Shown here: piece after piece, positions 8,072 through 17,172 of the stretch | How the letters are laid out: the number at the start of each line of letters is the position of its first letter | Numbering within the stretch: the stretch's first letter is position 1 | Origin: JAKAXS01 sp965279065 | GTDB lineage: Bacteria > Pseudomonadota > Alphaproteobacteria > Rhizobiales > Hyphomicrobiaceae | Reading direction: 5' to 3' | Assembly: GCA_965279065.1 (NCBI GenBank) | Contig: OZ257134.1 | Location: 3,658,001 to 3,722,000 of the forward strand | DNA length: 64,000 nt | Position numbers and translations under genes: made by a program | The notes under the pieces: model-generated | What the model was told of the DNA's origin: nothing | Database searches by the model: none | Seen by the model: only the letters and a program-made list of their open reading frames with translations

Positions 8072-9676
8072 TCAGAACAGGTGCGAGAACAGGAAGTACA
8101 GCGAGCCGGACAGCAGAATGGCGACCGGAAGCGTGAGTACCCATGCCATCAGCATGTTGCGGATCGTAGACCATTGAAGCCCTGATCCGTTGGCCGCCAT
8201 CGTACCCGCCACGCCGGACGACAACACGTGCGTCGTCGACACTGGCAGGCCAAGCAGGTCGGCGGCACCGATCGTACCGGCCGCAACCAGCTCAGCCGAT
8301 GCACCCTGCGCGTAGGTCAGGTGCGTCTTGCCGATCTTTTCGCCGACGGTCACGACGATACGTTTCCAGCCGACCATGGTGCCGAGGCCGAGAGCAAGCG
8401 CGACCGCGATCTTTACCCACGTCGGGATGAAGCGCGTCGCGTCATCGAGCGAGGCCTTGTAGGCCGTCAGCGCCTTCACGTCGTCGCCAGACAGGTTATT
8501 GGCCTTGTCCTTGAGGACGAATCGCAAGCCTTCGGAGGCGAGGTACATGTCGTTTCTGGCGTTGGCGACGACCGTAGCCGGCACCTTGTCCAGCGAACCA
8601 TACTGGTTCAGCTGCGTCGAGATTTCGCGAACGAGACCGGAAAGCGCCGGATAGGTTGCTTCAGTGATCTTGCGTTCGGAGATATAGGCCGAAACGACCG
8701 GACGCGGGTTGCCGGGCACGTTGAAGCTGGACGCCTGCTTCTCAATGACCTTGGCGGCAGCAGCCGACGTCGTCTGGAACGTGACCATCTTTTCCGGCGC
8801 CGGCGTCTTGTTCAAAGCGTACGCCATCGGCACCGTTCCGATCAGGATCAGCATGATGAGGCCCATGCCCTTCTGACCGTCGTTGGAGCCGTGCGCGAAC
8901 GATACGCCCGTGCAGGTGGCGATGAGAATACCACGGATCCACAGTGGCGGCGGCTCCTTGCCCTTGGGCTCGGAGTAGAGTGCTGGATTGCGTACGATGA
9001 ACTTGAGCACGAGCAGCAGCAGCGCGGCCATGCAGAAGCCGAACACCGGCGACACCAGCAGCGACATGCCGATGTCCTTCGCCTTGCTCCAGTCGACGCC
9101 CGAGGTGCCGTTGCCACCGTGCATCAGCGAGTTGGCGATGCCGACGCCGATGATCGAGCCGATCAGCGTGTGCGAGGAGGAGGCCGGCAGTCCTAGCCAC
9201 CAGGTGCCGAGGTTCCAAAGGATCGCCGCGATCAGCAGCGCGAACACCATGGCGAAACCGGATCCGGAGCCGACCTGCAGGATCAGTTCCACCGGCAGCA
9301 GCGAGATGATGCCGAAGGCAACCGCGCCTGACGACAGCAGAACACCGAGAAAGTTGAAGAAGCCCGACCACATCACCGCGACGTTGGGCGTCATGGAGTG
9401 CGTATAGATGACCGTCGCGACCGCGTTGGCCGTATCGTGGAACCCGTTGACGAACTCGAAGCCGAGAGCGATCAGCAGCGCCACGCCGAGCAGCAGGTAG
9501 GGCAACCACGTCGTTACTGGTGCGCCCGAGCGTTCAATATCTTCGTATAGGCTATAGGCCGTGAACAGCAGCCCGGCGGCGAGAAGCCCGCCGAACAGGA
9601 TGGCCGTCACCATTGAGGGCTTGCTATCGAGAGTCGGTTTGATGGCTTGGCCATCTGCTACGCTTGCGACAGTCAT
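8072..9676 (-). CDS. pitA: Inorganic phosphate transporter, Pit family
   Basis: A 534-residue inner-membrane carrier of the PiT/PHO4 family, importing metal-phosphate with protons. The family's duplicated signature is clear: GFEFVNGFHDTANAVATV in the N-terminal half, VSFAHGSNDGQKGMG in the middle, and GLPVSTTHVLSSGV near the C-terminus. About ten hydrophobic segments are visible, with a hydrophilic insertion of roughly 110 residues between the halves. The start chosen is the ATG at 9674-9676 (MTVASVADG); the upstream extension of the frame has no conserved sequence. It is convergent with the transglycosylase gene. No phoU-like regulator is adjacent. Confidence 0.9.
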   Translation of the reverse strand: MTVASVADGQAIKPTLDSKPSMVTAILFGGLLAAGLLFTAYSLYEDIERSGAPVTTWLPYLLLGVALLIALGFEFVNGFHDTANAVATVIYTHSMTPNVAVMWSGFFNFLGVLLSSGAVAFGIISLLPVELILQVGSGSGFAMVFALLIAAILWNLGTWWLGLPASSSHTLIGSIIGVGIANSLMHGGNGTSGVDWSKAKDIGMSLLVSPVFGFCMAALLLLVLKFIVRNPALYSEPKGKEPPPLWIRGILIATCTGVSFAHGSNDGQKGMGLIMLILIGTVPMAYALNKTPAPEKMVTFQTTSAAAAKVIEKQASSFNVPGNPRPVVSAYISERKITEATYPALSGLVREISTQLNQYGSLDKVPATVVANARNDMYLASEGLRFVLKDKANNLSGDDVKALTAYKASLDDATRFIPTWVKIAVALALGLGTMVGWKRIVVTVGEKIGKTHLTYAQGASAELVAAGTIGAADLLGLPVSTTHVLSSGVAGTMAANGSGLQWSTIRNMLMAWVLTLPVAILLSGSLYFLFSHLF

Positions 9677-9770
9677 TTGCGACGCGCCCCCACTGGAAAT
9701 GTTTGGATCCCAGCCAGTTATTGGGCGCGGTCGATTGCACGGCGATGACATTGCAAGTATCTGTTCATAC

Positions 9771-9802
9771 AAACAAAAAGGGCCGGCCTCACGGCCGACC
9801 CT
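9771..9802 (-). terminator. Rho-independent terminator after phasin gene
   Basis: Read on the minus strand, GGGTCGGCC, a GTGA loop and GGCCGGCCC are followed by TTTTTG. This is a classic intrinsic terminator about 20 bases after the stop of the phasin gene and upstream of pitA. Confidence 0.85.
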
Positions 9803-9823
9803 GAATTGTGTATGAGAGCCGCC

Positions 9824-10336
9824 TCAACGCGAGCCGTTGGTCGGCCCCTTGGTCCACATGTCCATCGCCGAGGTCCAGCTCTTCTGCCACATCTCGGCCG
9901 CCTGCATCCAGAATTGCATGGGATTGCCGGCAGCGCCCATCGGACCGAAGTTGGGCATGTTGCCCGGCATGAATGGGTTGCCGCCCGATGGCATACCTGG
10001 CCACTGCGGCATGTTTTTCATGAAGTCGGTCGGATTGACCATTCCGCCGCCTGGCGTCTTCACCTGCTGCTGCCAGGCATCCATCACCTGATCGAGCATG
10101 TGCAGCTGGATCTTGGAGGCCTGCTGCATCTGTTGGCGCGTGGCATCGACCAGGTTCTCCGGCCAGCCGACCTTCTTTGCGGCCGTCGACATCTTGTCGA
10201 ACACGGCGTCGGAATTCTTCTCCGTCAGGGCCGAGAGATCGTCGCGCCACGACGACATCGCGTCGAAAACGGCATTGAAGGCCTTACGTGTGTCGGCGTC
10301 AAAGCCTTGGCCTAGGGTAGGCGCGGTAGAGGCCAT
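9824..10336 (-). CDS. Phasin-like polyhydroxyalkanoate granule protein
   Basis: A 170-residue protein. The N-terminal 90 residues are amphipathic helix with Gln- and Met-rich segments (RQQMQQASKIQLHMLDQV). The second half contains a Gly/Met/Pro/Asn-rich stretch (NPFMPGNMPNFGPMGAAGNP) followed by a Trp-rich end (MWQKSWTSAMDMW). This matches phasin or PHA-synthase-associated proteins that coat storage granules. The stop is followed by an intrinsic terminator, and the ATG has a purine-rich site (AAAAGGAG) upstream. A second, unrelated-looking phasin lies at 62488-62937. The exact subfamily is uncertain. Confidence 0.7.
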   Translation of the reverse strand: MASTAPTLGQGFDADTRKAFNAVFDAMSSWRDDLSALTEKNSDAVFDKMSTAAKKVGWPENLVDATRQQMQQASKIQLHMLDQVMDAWQQQVKTPGGGMVNPTDFMKNMPQWPGMPSGGNPFMPGNMPNFGPMGAAGNPMQFWMQAAEMWQKSWTSAMDMWTKGPTNGSR

Positions 10337-10599
10337 AATGAACTCCTTTTAGGGTGGGGGCTGAGAATTCGGTAACCTATTCCCTTGAAATGCGAACGCA
10401 AGGCAAAGCGCGTTCGTTCCGGGCGAAATGCCTTAATGCGCTGCGAGCAGATCAGGCGTCTGCGGCAATTTGGAGAACAGCGTAGTATTCGCGGTTTCGG
10501 CATGGCGGTTCGCCCGTTGGCTGGACCGGTGCGGACGTGCTACGGACCGCCGTTCGAGAGGCCTTTCACGGCGCCAGCGACCAGTGTATTAGCTGCCGC

Positions 10600-12402
10600 A
10601 TGACCGACATTTCCCTGATCCGCAACTTCTCTATCATCGCCCATATCGACCACGGCAAATCGACGCTCTCCGACCGGCTGATCCAGCTGTGCGGCAACGT
10701 CGCCGATCGCGACATGAAGGCCCAAATACTCGACTCGATGGATATCGAGCGCGAGCGCGGCATCACGATCAAAGCGCAAACAGTCCGCCTCGACTATAAG
10801 CATTCGGACGGCAAGACCTATCAGCTTAATCTGATGGACACGCCCGGCCACGTAGATTTCGCTTATGAGGTCTCGCGCTCGCTGGCCGCCTGCGAGGGTG
10901 CCGTGCTGGTCGTTGACGCCAGCCAGGGCGTCGAAGCCCAGACGCTCGCCAACGTCTACCAGGCGCTCGATATGAACCTCGAGATCCTGCCTGTTCTGAA
11001 CAAGGTCGATCTGCCCGCCGCCGACACCGATCGCGTCAAGAAACAGATCGAGGACGTGATTGGCCTCGATGCCTCGGATGCCGTGCCCATCTCGGCCAAG
11101 ACCGGCCTCAATGTAGCCGCCGTCCTGGCAGCCATCGTCGAACGCTTGCCCCCACCCAAGGGCGACGCCACGCTGCCGCTCAAGGCCCTGCTGATCGACA
11201 GCTTCTACGATGCCTACCTCGGCGTCGTCGTCCTCGTACGCATCATCGACGGCACGCTGAAGAAGGGCCAGAAGGTCAAGCTGATGGCGGCCGACGAAAG
11301 CTATCAGATCGAGCGCCTGGGCATCTTCCGTCCCAAGCAGCAGATGCTGGAAGAGCTTGGCCCCGGCGAAGTCGGCTTCTTCACCGCCGCCATCAAGGAA
11401 GTCGCCGACACCCGCGTCGGTGACACGATCACCGACGAACGCAAGCCGACCGCCGAGGCCCTGCCGGGCTTCAAGCAGGCCCAGCCCGTCGTCTTCTGTG
11501 GCCTCTTCCCCGTCGACGCCGCCGATTTCGAGGACCTGCGCGAGGCCATGGCTCGCCTACGCCTGAACGACGCCAGCTTCTCCTACGAAACGGAAAGCTC
11601 CGCGGCCCTTGGCTTCGGCTTCCGCTGCGGCTTCCTCGGGCTGCTGCACCTGGAGATCATCACCGAGCGGCTGGAGCGCGAGTTCAACCTCGACCTCATC
11701 ACGACAGCGCCGAGCGTCGTCTACCAGCTACACATGAACAACGGCACGATGATCGAGATGCACAATCCGGCCGACATGCCGGACCCGGTCTACATCGACC
11801 GCATTGAGGAGCCGTGGATCAAGGCCACGATCCTCGTGCCGGACGACTATCTCGGCTCCGTGTTGAAGCTGTGCCAGGACCGACGTGGCCGCCAGAAGGA
11901 ACTGACCTACGCCGGCACCCGCGCCATGCTCGTTTACGAGTTGCCGCTCAACGAAGTGGTGTTCGACTTCTACGACAAGTTGAAATCGATCTCGCGCGGC
12001 TACGCCTCGTTCGACTACCAGATCATCGGCTACGAGCCGGAGGACCTGGTGAAGATGTCGATCCTGGTAAACGCCGAGCCGGTCGACGCCCTTTCGATCA
12101 TCGTGCATCGCTCCCGCGCCGAGGCGCGCGGCCGCGTCATGTGCGAAAAGCTGAAGGATCTCATCCCGCAGCACATGTTCGTCATACCGGTGCAGGCAGC
12201 AATCGGCGGCCGCATTATCGCCCGCGAGACCATCAAGGCCATGCGCAAGGACGTGACGGCCAAGTGCTACGGCGGCGACATCACGCGCAAGCGCAAGCTG
12301 CTCGAAAAGCAGAAGGCCGGCAAAAAGAAGATGCGTCAGTTCGGCCGCGTCGAGATCCCGCAGGAAGCCTTCATCGCCGCCCTGAAAATGGAAGACAGTT
12401 GA
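10600..12402 (+). CDS. lepA: Elongation factor 4 (LepA), ribosome-associated GTPase
   Basis: A 600-residue translational GTPase, full family length. The G1 motif AHIDHGKST, switch II DTPGHVDFAYEV and the G4 motif NKVD are present. Elongation-factor domains II, III and V follow, along with the LepA-specific C-terminal domain (GGDITRKRKLLEKQKAGKK). EF4 acts on stalled or misassembled ribosomes. The start is the ATG at 10600 (MTDISLIRNFSIIAHIDHGK), which matches the family N-terminus; the frame is open further upstream without conservation. The 263-base gap to the divergent phasin gene probably carries both promoters. Confidence 0.97.
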   Translation: MTDISLIRNFSIIAHIDHGKSTLSDRLIQLCGNVADRDMKAQILDSMDIERERGITIKAQTVRLDYKHSDGKTYQLNLMDTPGHVDFAYEVSRSLAACEGAVLVVDASQGVEAQTLANVYQALDMNLEILPVLNKVDLPAADTDRVKKQIEDVIGLDASDAVPISAKTGLNVAAVLAAIVERLPPPKGDATLPLKALLIDSFYDAYLGVVVLVRIIDGTLKKGQKVKLMAADESYQIERLGIFRPKQQMLEELGPGEVGFFTAAIKEVADTRVGDTITDERKPTAEALPGFKQAQPVVFCGLFPVDAADFEDLREAMARLRLNDASFSYETESSAALGFGFRCGFLGLLHLEIITERLEREFNLDLITTAPSVVYQLHMNNGTMIEMHNPADMPDPVYIDRIEEPWIKATILVPDDYLGSVLKLCQDRRGRQKELTYAGTRAMLVYELPLNEVVFDFYDKLKSISRGYASFDYQIIGYEPEDLVKMSILVNAEPVDALSIIVHRSRAEARGRVMCEKLKDLIPQHMFVIPVQAAIGGRIIARETIKAMRKDVTAKCYGGDITRKRKLLEKQKAGKKKMRQFGRVEIPQEAFIAALKMEDS

Positions 12403-12522
12403 TATTCCAGGCCTTCTGACGGCCAGACCTGCTACCTGGTCCAGATTGCGACATTCCGCATGGAACGCCGTCATTCATGTCGCATTGCTTAGGCAGGAGC
12501 GACACCCACTTTGGCCAGCATC

Positions 12523-12960
12523 ATGAGTAAATCAGCCCTCTTGGCCGCCTTTGCGGCCCTTGTCGCGTCCAACATTCCCGCCGAATGTCTCAGCGCGTAT
12601 CGCTGGAAGAAGCGGTCGCTTGTCGTCTTCGCCGAGAGCGAAAAGTCGGAAAAGCTTTGCAAGCAGCGGCGCATCATCGAAGCCCACCGCGACGACCTCG
12701 CCGAACGCGATCTGGTCGTGATCTACGTTGTCGGCGACGACGTTTCCACGACGCTTGGGCCCCCGCCTGGACTCAGCGCCAGCGCGCTGCGCCGCAAATA
12801 CGGCATCAAGGACGGCGAATTCCGCGCCATCCTCATTGGCAAGGACGGCGGCGTGAAGAAGACAGCCGCCTCGCCGCTCACGGCGGAAGCCCTGGCTGGC
12901 ACGATCGACGCAATGCCGCTGCGCCGCGACGAAGTTCGTCGCCGCGCCCGCAAGGCATAA
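12523..12960 (+). CDS. DUF4174 family exported protein
   Basis: A 145-residue protein with an N-terminal signal sequence (SALLAAFAALVASNIPAECLS) and a thioredoxin-fold-like domain starting at YRWKKRSLVVFAE. The pattern then continues through VVIYVVGDD, LRRKYGIKDGEFRAILIGKDGGVK, which is characteristic of DUF4174. Members are small periplasmic proteins of unknown role. There is no CxxC, so a disulfide role is unlikely. I use the ATG at 12523; a TTG at 12511 is also possible. Confidence 0.7.
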   Translation: MSKSALLAAFAALVASNIPAECLSAYRWKKRSLVVFAESEKSEKLCKQRRIIEAHRDDLAERDLVVIYVVGDDVSTTLGPPPGLSASALRRKYGIKDGEFRAILIGKDGGVKKTAASPLTAEALAGTIDAMPLRRDEVRRRARKA

Positions 12961-12975
12961 GAGCCGCTCTCTAAT

Positions 12976-13551
12976 CTAGTGCTTCTGCGCCACGACCCGG
13001 TTGCCGAGACTGTCGACCCAGGCGATGCCCATGGCCGACAGGATGAACGTGACGTGGATGATCGTCTGCCACATCACTCCGGCTTCGGTAAACTTCGCGC
13101 CTTCTGCACCGATGTTCCCGGCTTCGATGAATGTCTTCAAGAGATGAATTGACGAGATGCCGATAATCGCCATCGCCAGCTTGATCTTGAGAACACTTGC
13201 GTTGACGTGGTCCAGCCACTCGGGCTGATCCGGATGCCCACGGAGATTGAGACGGGACACGAAGGTTTCGTAGCCACCGACGATCACCATGACCAGCAGA
13301 TTGGAAATCATCACCACGTCGATCAACGCGAGCACCAGGAGCATGATCTGTTGCTCGCTGAACGTCGATGCATGCATGATGAGGTGGATCAGCTCCTTTA
13401 CGAACAGGAAGACATAGACGCACTGCGCCACGATCAGCCCGAGATAGAGCGGCACCTGCAGCCAGCGGGAGCCGAAAATCAGTGACGCCAGCAATCGCAG
13501 GTGGCTGCGATCATCAAGCGGCGGCGTGGCGCGTTGGGTTTGCTGCGTCAT
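12976..13551 (-). CDS. YqhA/UPF0114 family membrane protein
   Basis: A 191-residue inner-membrane protein. It has four hydrophobic segments: LQVPLYLGLIVAQCVYVFLF, LLVLALIDVVMISNLLVMVIV, KLAMAIIGISSIHLLKTF and a C-terminal one near HVTFILSAMGIAWVDSL. The signatures GGYETFVS and LKIKLAMAIIGISSIHLL are those of the YqhA family (UPF0114, TIGR00645). Function is unknown. It is convergent with the DUF4174 gene, with only 15 bases between the stops. Confidence 0.85.
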   Translation of the reverse strand: MTQQTQRATPPLDDRSHLRLLASLIFGSRWLQVPLYLGLIVAQCVYVFLFVKELIHLIMHASTFSEQQIMLLVLALIDVVMISNLLVMVIVGGYETFVSRLNLRGHPDQPEWLDHVNASVLKIKLAMAIIGISSIHLLKTFIEAGNIGAEGAKFTEAGVMWQTIIHVTFILSAMGIAWVDSLGNRVVAQKH

Positions 13552-13661
13552 GGTCTTTCACGATTGTGTTGGAGGATGGCCGGTGGATAGCATCATCGGA
13601 CCCGACGAGGAAGCCACGGCACTGTGGCGATCTGCTGCAGCAATAAGAACCCGATGAGCCC

Positions 13662-14060
13662 TCACACCCGCGCATCGAGCCGGTCGAGCGTTCCGGTCCA
13701 GGTGAGGATACTGTCGTCCGACGTGACAAGCGTCGATCCCGACTGACGCGCGGTCGCCGCCAGCAGCCGGTCCATGGGGTTTGCCGACAGTTCCGTCAGA
13801 TCGGCCGCATCGATCGCCACGGCGCCGGTGACCTCGCGCTCGACGATCCCGCCTTCGATCACCCGCTTGCGGATCGCAGGGATGGTCTCGCGAAAGCGGA
13901 TATCCGCGCGGCGCTGCAGGTTGCCCAATTCCATCCACGTCGCCACCGAGATCGACAGCTTGCCCCGCGCCGTAAGCCGGATGAGCGAACGCGAACGCAT
14001 GCCGAGCCGCTTGTCGTCGAGCAGCCACCAGATCAATGCGTCGGTGTCGAGCAGCAGCAT
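13662..14060 (-). CDS. PIN-domain toxin (VapC-like ribonuclease)
   Basis: A 132-residue PIN-domain protein. It carries the expected acidic active-site residues: the N-terminal Asp in LLLDTDALIWWL, a Glu in TWMELG, an Asp in NPMDRLLAATA and a C-terminal Asp in VTSDDSIL. These are the metal ligands of the PIN nuclease fold. Such toxins cleave tRNA or rRNA until bound by an antitoxin. It lies three bases after the antitoxin stop, in the same operon, which is the usual order for type II pairs. Confidence 0.8.
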   Translation of the reverse strand: MLLLDTDALIWWLLDDKRLGMRSRSLIRLTARGKLSISVATWMELGNLQRRADIRFRETIPAIRKRVIEGGIVEREVTGAVAIDAADLTELSANPMDRLLAATARQSGSTLVTSDDSILTWTGTLDRLDARV

Positions 14061-14063
14061 GCG

Positions 14064-14357
14064 CTAGCCTTCCGCCTCGCTTTTGTCCGGCACCAGATTG
14101 CCGGCCAGTCGCTCCATCCTGCGGTCGATCGCATCATCTTCCCAGGCGACCGGCAGCGACTTGTCGGTGTTGAGGATTTCGATCAGGCCCTTCATCGACC
14201 CTTGCAGGGTCGTTGGCTTGGCATTGCGTTCCGGCACCACCCGAGCCAGCGGTTTGCCGCGCTTGGTGATGATGAATTCCTCCCCGGTCTCGGCAACCTC
14301 CGCCAACAGCTTCAGGCACTTAGCTTTGAATTCGCTGACCTTCACGGTCCTGGCCAT
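14064..14357 (-). CDS. Phd/YefM-type antitoxin
   Basis: A 97-residue protein beginning MARTVKVSEFKAKCLKLL, with the sequence EEFIITKRGKPLARVVP typical of Phd/YefM antitoxins. The N-terminal domain binds DNA and usually autorepresses the operon, and the C-terminal tail blocks the toxin. The start at 14355-14357 has GGAGGG eight bases upstream and is clearly better than the upstream GTG/ATG options. The C-terminal tail (from about residue 60) is charged, as expected for the toxin-binding part. Confidence 0.85.
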   Translation of the reverse strand: MARTVKVSEFKAKCLKLLAEVAETGEEFIITKRGKPLARVVPERNAKPTTLQGSMKGLIEILNTDKSLPVAWEDDAIDRRMERLAGNLVPDKSEAEG

Positions 14358-14498
14358 CGAGCCCTCCAACGACTCACTTCGCCAGCTGACTATAGTCACT
14401 TCAAGCGGCAGACCTTACCGGTGGCCGGCGGAAAGCGTGGACAACTGTGGGCGCCCTGTCGCCTTCCCCGCACCGCTCATACCCGCTAAGCGAGGACG

Positions 14499-15326
14499 AT
14501 GAGACAACGAACGATACTCATCACTGGCTGTTCGTCCGGCATTGGCCTGGCGTCCGCACGCCTGATGAAGGCGCGCGGCTGGAAGGTCTTTGCGACAGCC
14601 CGCACGACTGCCGATCTCGAACGCTTGCAAGTCGAGGAGGCGGTCGAGGCCGTGCCTCTCGAACTGCGAAACGAGCAAAGTATCGCTGAATGCGCTGCAA
14701 CCGTTTTGGAGCGGTGCAGCGGACGCCTGGACGCGTTGTTCAACAACGCCGCGTTTGGCCAGGTCGGAGCCATGGAAGACATCTCCGCCGCACTCCTGCG
14801 CGACCAGATCGAGGTCAATGTCATCGGCACGCACGAGCTGACCCGACGTATCATACCCGCCATGCGCCGCACCGGTTCCGGCCGCATCGTCATGTGTTCT
14901 TCGGTCTTGGGTCTGACCGCGGGTCCCTATCGCGGCGCCTACTCCGCCTCGAAATTCGCGCTCGAAGCCCTGAGCGACAGTCTCCGCCTTGAACTGCTCG
15001 GCAGCGGTATCTCCGTCTCGCTCATCGAGCCAGGCCCGATTCGCACCCGCTTCCTGCCGACCGCCTTGGCCGGATTCAAAGCGAACATCGACATTGAGGG
15101 ATCGCCCCATCGCGAGGCCTACGTTGCGCGCCTGGCGTCCATGGAGCGTGGCGGCAAGGAGACCTTCAAGCTTGGACCGGAGACCGTTGCCCGGAAACTG
15201 GTTCATGCGGTGGAGAGCCGCCGGCCACGCCGGCGGTACTACGTGACGGTGCTGACCTACCTCGCGGCGGCCGCCAAGCGGTTCGCCCCACCGCCGCTCA
15301 TGGATCGGATTCTGCGGGGCATGTGA
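14499..15326 (+). CDS. Short-chain dehydrogenase/reductase (SDR)
   Basis: A 275-residue classical SDR. The nucleotide-binding motif TGCSSGIG is at the N-terminus, NNAAFG follows, and the catalytic Tyr and Lys are in YSASK, preceded by the active-site Ser of MCSSVLG. The substrate cannot be read from the sequence. The C-terminal end (RRYYVTVLTYLAAAAKRFAPP) is slightly hydrophobic and resembles SDRs of the retinol-dehydrogenase-like or sterol-type group that touch the membrane. It is transcribed away from the toxin-antitoxin operon and converges on rlmH. Confidence 0.85.
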   Translation: MRQRTILITGCSSGIGLASARLMKARGWKVFATARTTADLERLQVEEAVEAVPLELRNEQSIAECAATVLERCSGRLDALFNNAAFGQVGAMEDISAALLRDQIEVNVIGTHELTRRIIPAMRRTGSGRIVMCSSVLGLTAGPYRGAYSASKFALEALSDSLRLELLGSGISVSLIEPGPIRTRFLPTALAGFKANIDIEGSPHREAYVARLASMERGGKETFKLGPETVARKLVHAVESRRPRRRYYVTVLTYLAAAAKRFAPPPLMDRILRGM

Positions 15327-15342
15327 TGCCGCCACGAAGCCC

Positions 15343-15825
15343 TCAGGATCGGTGATACGGGTGACCGGCGAGAATTGTCGCGGCACGATACAGCTGTTCG
15401 GCTAACACGATGCGCGCAAGGCCGTGCGGCAAGGTCATCTCACCCAACGACAACTGCAGCGCCGCCCCGGCCAATGCAGCTTGGCCATGACCGTCTGGCC
15501 CGCCAATCAACAGCGCGATCGTTTTCGACCCGCCGTCTCTCCGCGCCGCCAGCCATTGCGCGAACACCTCGCTGGCGAGCGCCTTGCCACGCTCATGCAG
15601 CACCACGCGCACGTCGGCGTCGTGGCAGGCTTTCAGCAGCCGCTCGGCTTCATCGGCTTTTCTGAGATCGGATGTCTGCGCCCGCGACTCGGGCAGCTCG
15701 ACAATCTTCAGGGGCCCCAGCGACACGGCGCGGCCCTGCGCGTCGAACCGGTCGGCGTAACGCTGATAGAGCTCGCGCTCCGGCCCATCCTTCAAGCGTC
15801 CGACAGCGGCGAGGGTGAAACGCAT
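15343..15825 (-). CDS. rlmH: 23S rRNA pseudouridine-1915 N3-methyltransferase RlmH
   Basis: A 160-residue SPOUT methyltransferase that methylates pseudouridine 1915 of 23S rRNA using S-adenosylmethionine. The knotted cofactor site LLIGGPDGHG is present and the protein ends AEQLYRAATILAGHPYHRS, the highly conserved RlmH C-terminus. The length is the family norm. It follows rsfS on the same strand, a linkage found in most bacteria. Confidence 0.95.
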   Translation of the reverse strand: MRFTLAAVGRLKDGPERELYQRYADRFDAQGRAVSLGPLKIVELPESRAQTSDLRKADEAERLLKACHDADVRVVLHERGKALASEVFAQWLAARRDGGSKTIALLIGGPDGHGQAALAGAALQLSLGEMTLPHGLARIVLAEQLYRAATILAGHPYHRS

Positions 15826-15888
15826 GACACCTTCCGCGCTCCAGCCCGGTCAGCCGGAGCGCCAGCGAGTTCGTACCGCCGCGGCCCG

Positions 15889-16299
15889 TTAGTGGGCCGT
15901 CTGGTCCGCCGGCCGTTCGGCCGACCACATCTTCTCGAGGTTGTAGAACTCACGCACCTCGGCACGGAAGACGTGAACGATGATGTCGCCCGTATCGACC
16001 AGCACCCAGTCGCAGGTATCCAGCCCTTCCACGCGGACGTGGTCGGCGCCGGCCTCCTTGAGCTTGCGGCGGAGCTGTTCGGCAATGGCACCCACGTGGC
16101 GGTCCGAGCCGCCCGTTGCGATCACCATGAAGTCGCCGATGGATGATTTGCCCTTGAGATCGATGCTCACCAGCTTCTCGGCTTTCGCCTCATCGAGCCA
16201 GTGGATGATGTCCTTGAGCAGGGCGTGCGAGTTCCGGCCGTCTGCCGGGATCTCGAGCGAAGGTGCACCGACATGGGCGCCTTCAGTTGCAGTTCGCAT
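15889..16299 (-). CDS. rsfS: Ribosomal silencing factor RsfS
   Basis: A 136-residue member of the RsfS/Iojap family, which binds L14 and keeps the 50S and 30S subunits apart when nutrients are scarce. Family sequences IGDFMVIATGGSDRHVGAIAE, VRVEGLDTCDWVLVDTGD and VFRAEVREFYNLEKMW are all present. The gene sits between nadD and rlmH as in many bacteria. The N-terminal 25 residues are variable; the start could be slightly further in. Confidence 0.93.
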   Translation of the reverse strand: MRTATEGAHVGAPSLEIPADGRNSHALLKDIIHWLDEAKAEKLVSIDLKGKSSIGDFMVIATGGSDRHVGAIAEQLRRKLKEAGADHVRVEGLDTCDWVLVDTGDIIVHVFRAEVREFYNLEKMWSAERPADQTAH

Positions 16300-16517
16300 C
16301 GTTTGCGGGATGTGCTCTTCCTCCTCAACGACCCGTTGCCGGGTTGGGTTCTATCGTAGGGCGCCTCTCTGACGGCCCGACGACAGCCTGCGACGGGTTG
16401 AAGCACCCGCGCAGAATTCGAAAGATAGGTGCGCCGCACCACCGCGGCAACCGATTTCACTCAGCAAGGCTGATCCCGCTGGAATTTTGTCGGTGTATCC
16501 TCAACTTATCTGACTGC

Positions 16518-17132
16518 CTACTTACCGGCTTTGCGCAGTTCCGTCGACGAGAGCGTCGACAATTTGGACGTCAGGAACGTCCAGCACGGCGTGGGCCGGA
16601 TCGGAAGCGTCGAGGCATCCTGTTCCGGCAGCTGTGCGCTTCGCAGAGCCTGAGCCGCGGGACTGGCCAGCGCACGCAGGCGCCAATCCGGCCGGTCCAC
16701 GACGGCGATCGGCATCATGGCGGCGATCCCCCGCCAGTTTTGCCAGCGGTGAAAGTTGGCAAGGTTATCGGCGCCCATGACCCAGACGAAATGCACGTCT
16801 GGAAATCGCCGCGTCAGGTACTGAAGCGTGAGCGCCGTATAAGCGCTGCCGAGCTCGGCCTCGAAAGCCGTCACCTTCATCCGCGGATCTGTTCCTGCCA
16901 ATTCACGGCACGCGGCCATCCGCTGCTCCAGAGGCGCCAGACCGTCGTGCGTTTTGAGCGGATTGCCGGGCGTCACCAGCCACCACAGCTGGTCCAGTTG
17001 CAGGCGCCGCGACGCCGTGCGTGCGACGATCGAATGGCCCTCATGCGGCGGATTGAACGAGCCGCCCATCACGCCGACGCGCTGCCCCGGCAGAGCCAGA
17101 GGCGGGCGGATGGTGACGGCGGCGCGGCTGGC
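16518..17132 (-). CDS. nadD: Nicotinate-nucleotide adenylyltransferase
   Basis: A protein of about 204 residues that adenylates nicotinate mononucleotide in NAD synthesis. The nucleotidyltransferase signature GGSFNPPHEGH is near the N-terminus, with WLVTPGNPLK, VWVMGADNLANFHRW and the C-terminal ISSTEL-like LSSTELRKAGK. I use the GTG at 17130-17132, which has GAGGA upstream and leaves the end of proA intact. A start at 17210 would overlap proA by 38 bases. Confidence 0.93.
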   Translation of the reverse strand, partial: ASRAAVTIRPPLALPGQRVGVMGGSFNPPHEGHSIVARTASRRLQLDQLWWLVTPGNPLKTHDGLAPLEQRMAACRELAGTDPRMKVTAFEAELGSAYTALTLQYLTRRFPDVHFVWVMGADNLANFHRWQNWRGIAAMMPIAVVDRPDWRLRALASPAAQALRSAQLPEQDASTLPIRPTPCWTFLTSKLSTLSSTELRKAGK

Positions 17133-17172
17133 CACGTTGGCGGGTTCCTCGAGTGCTTCCGGACAAGGTTTG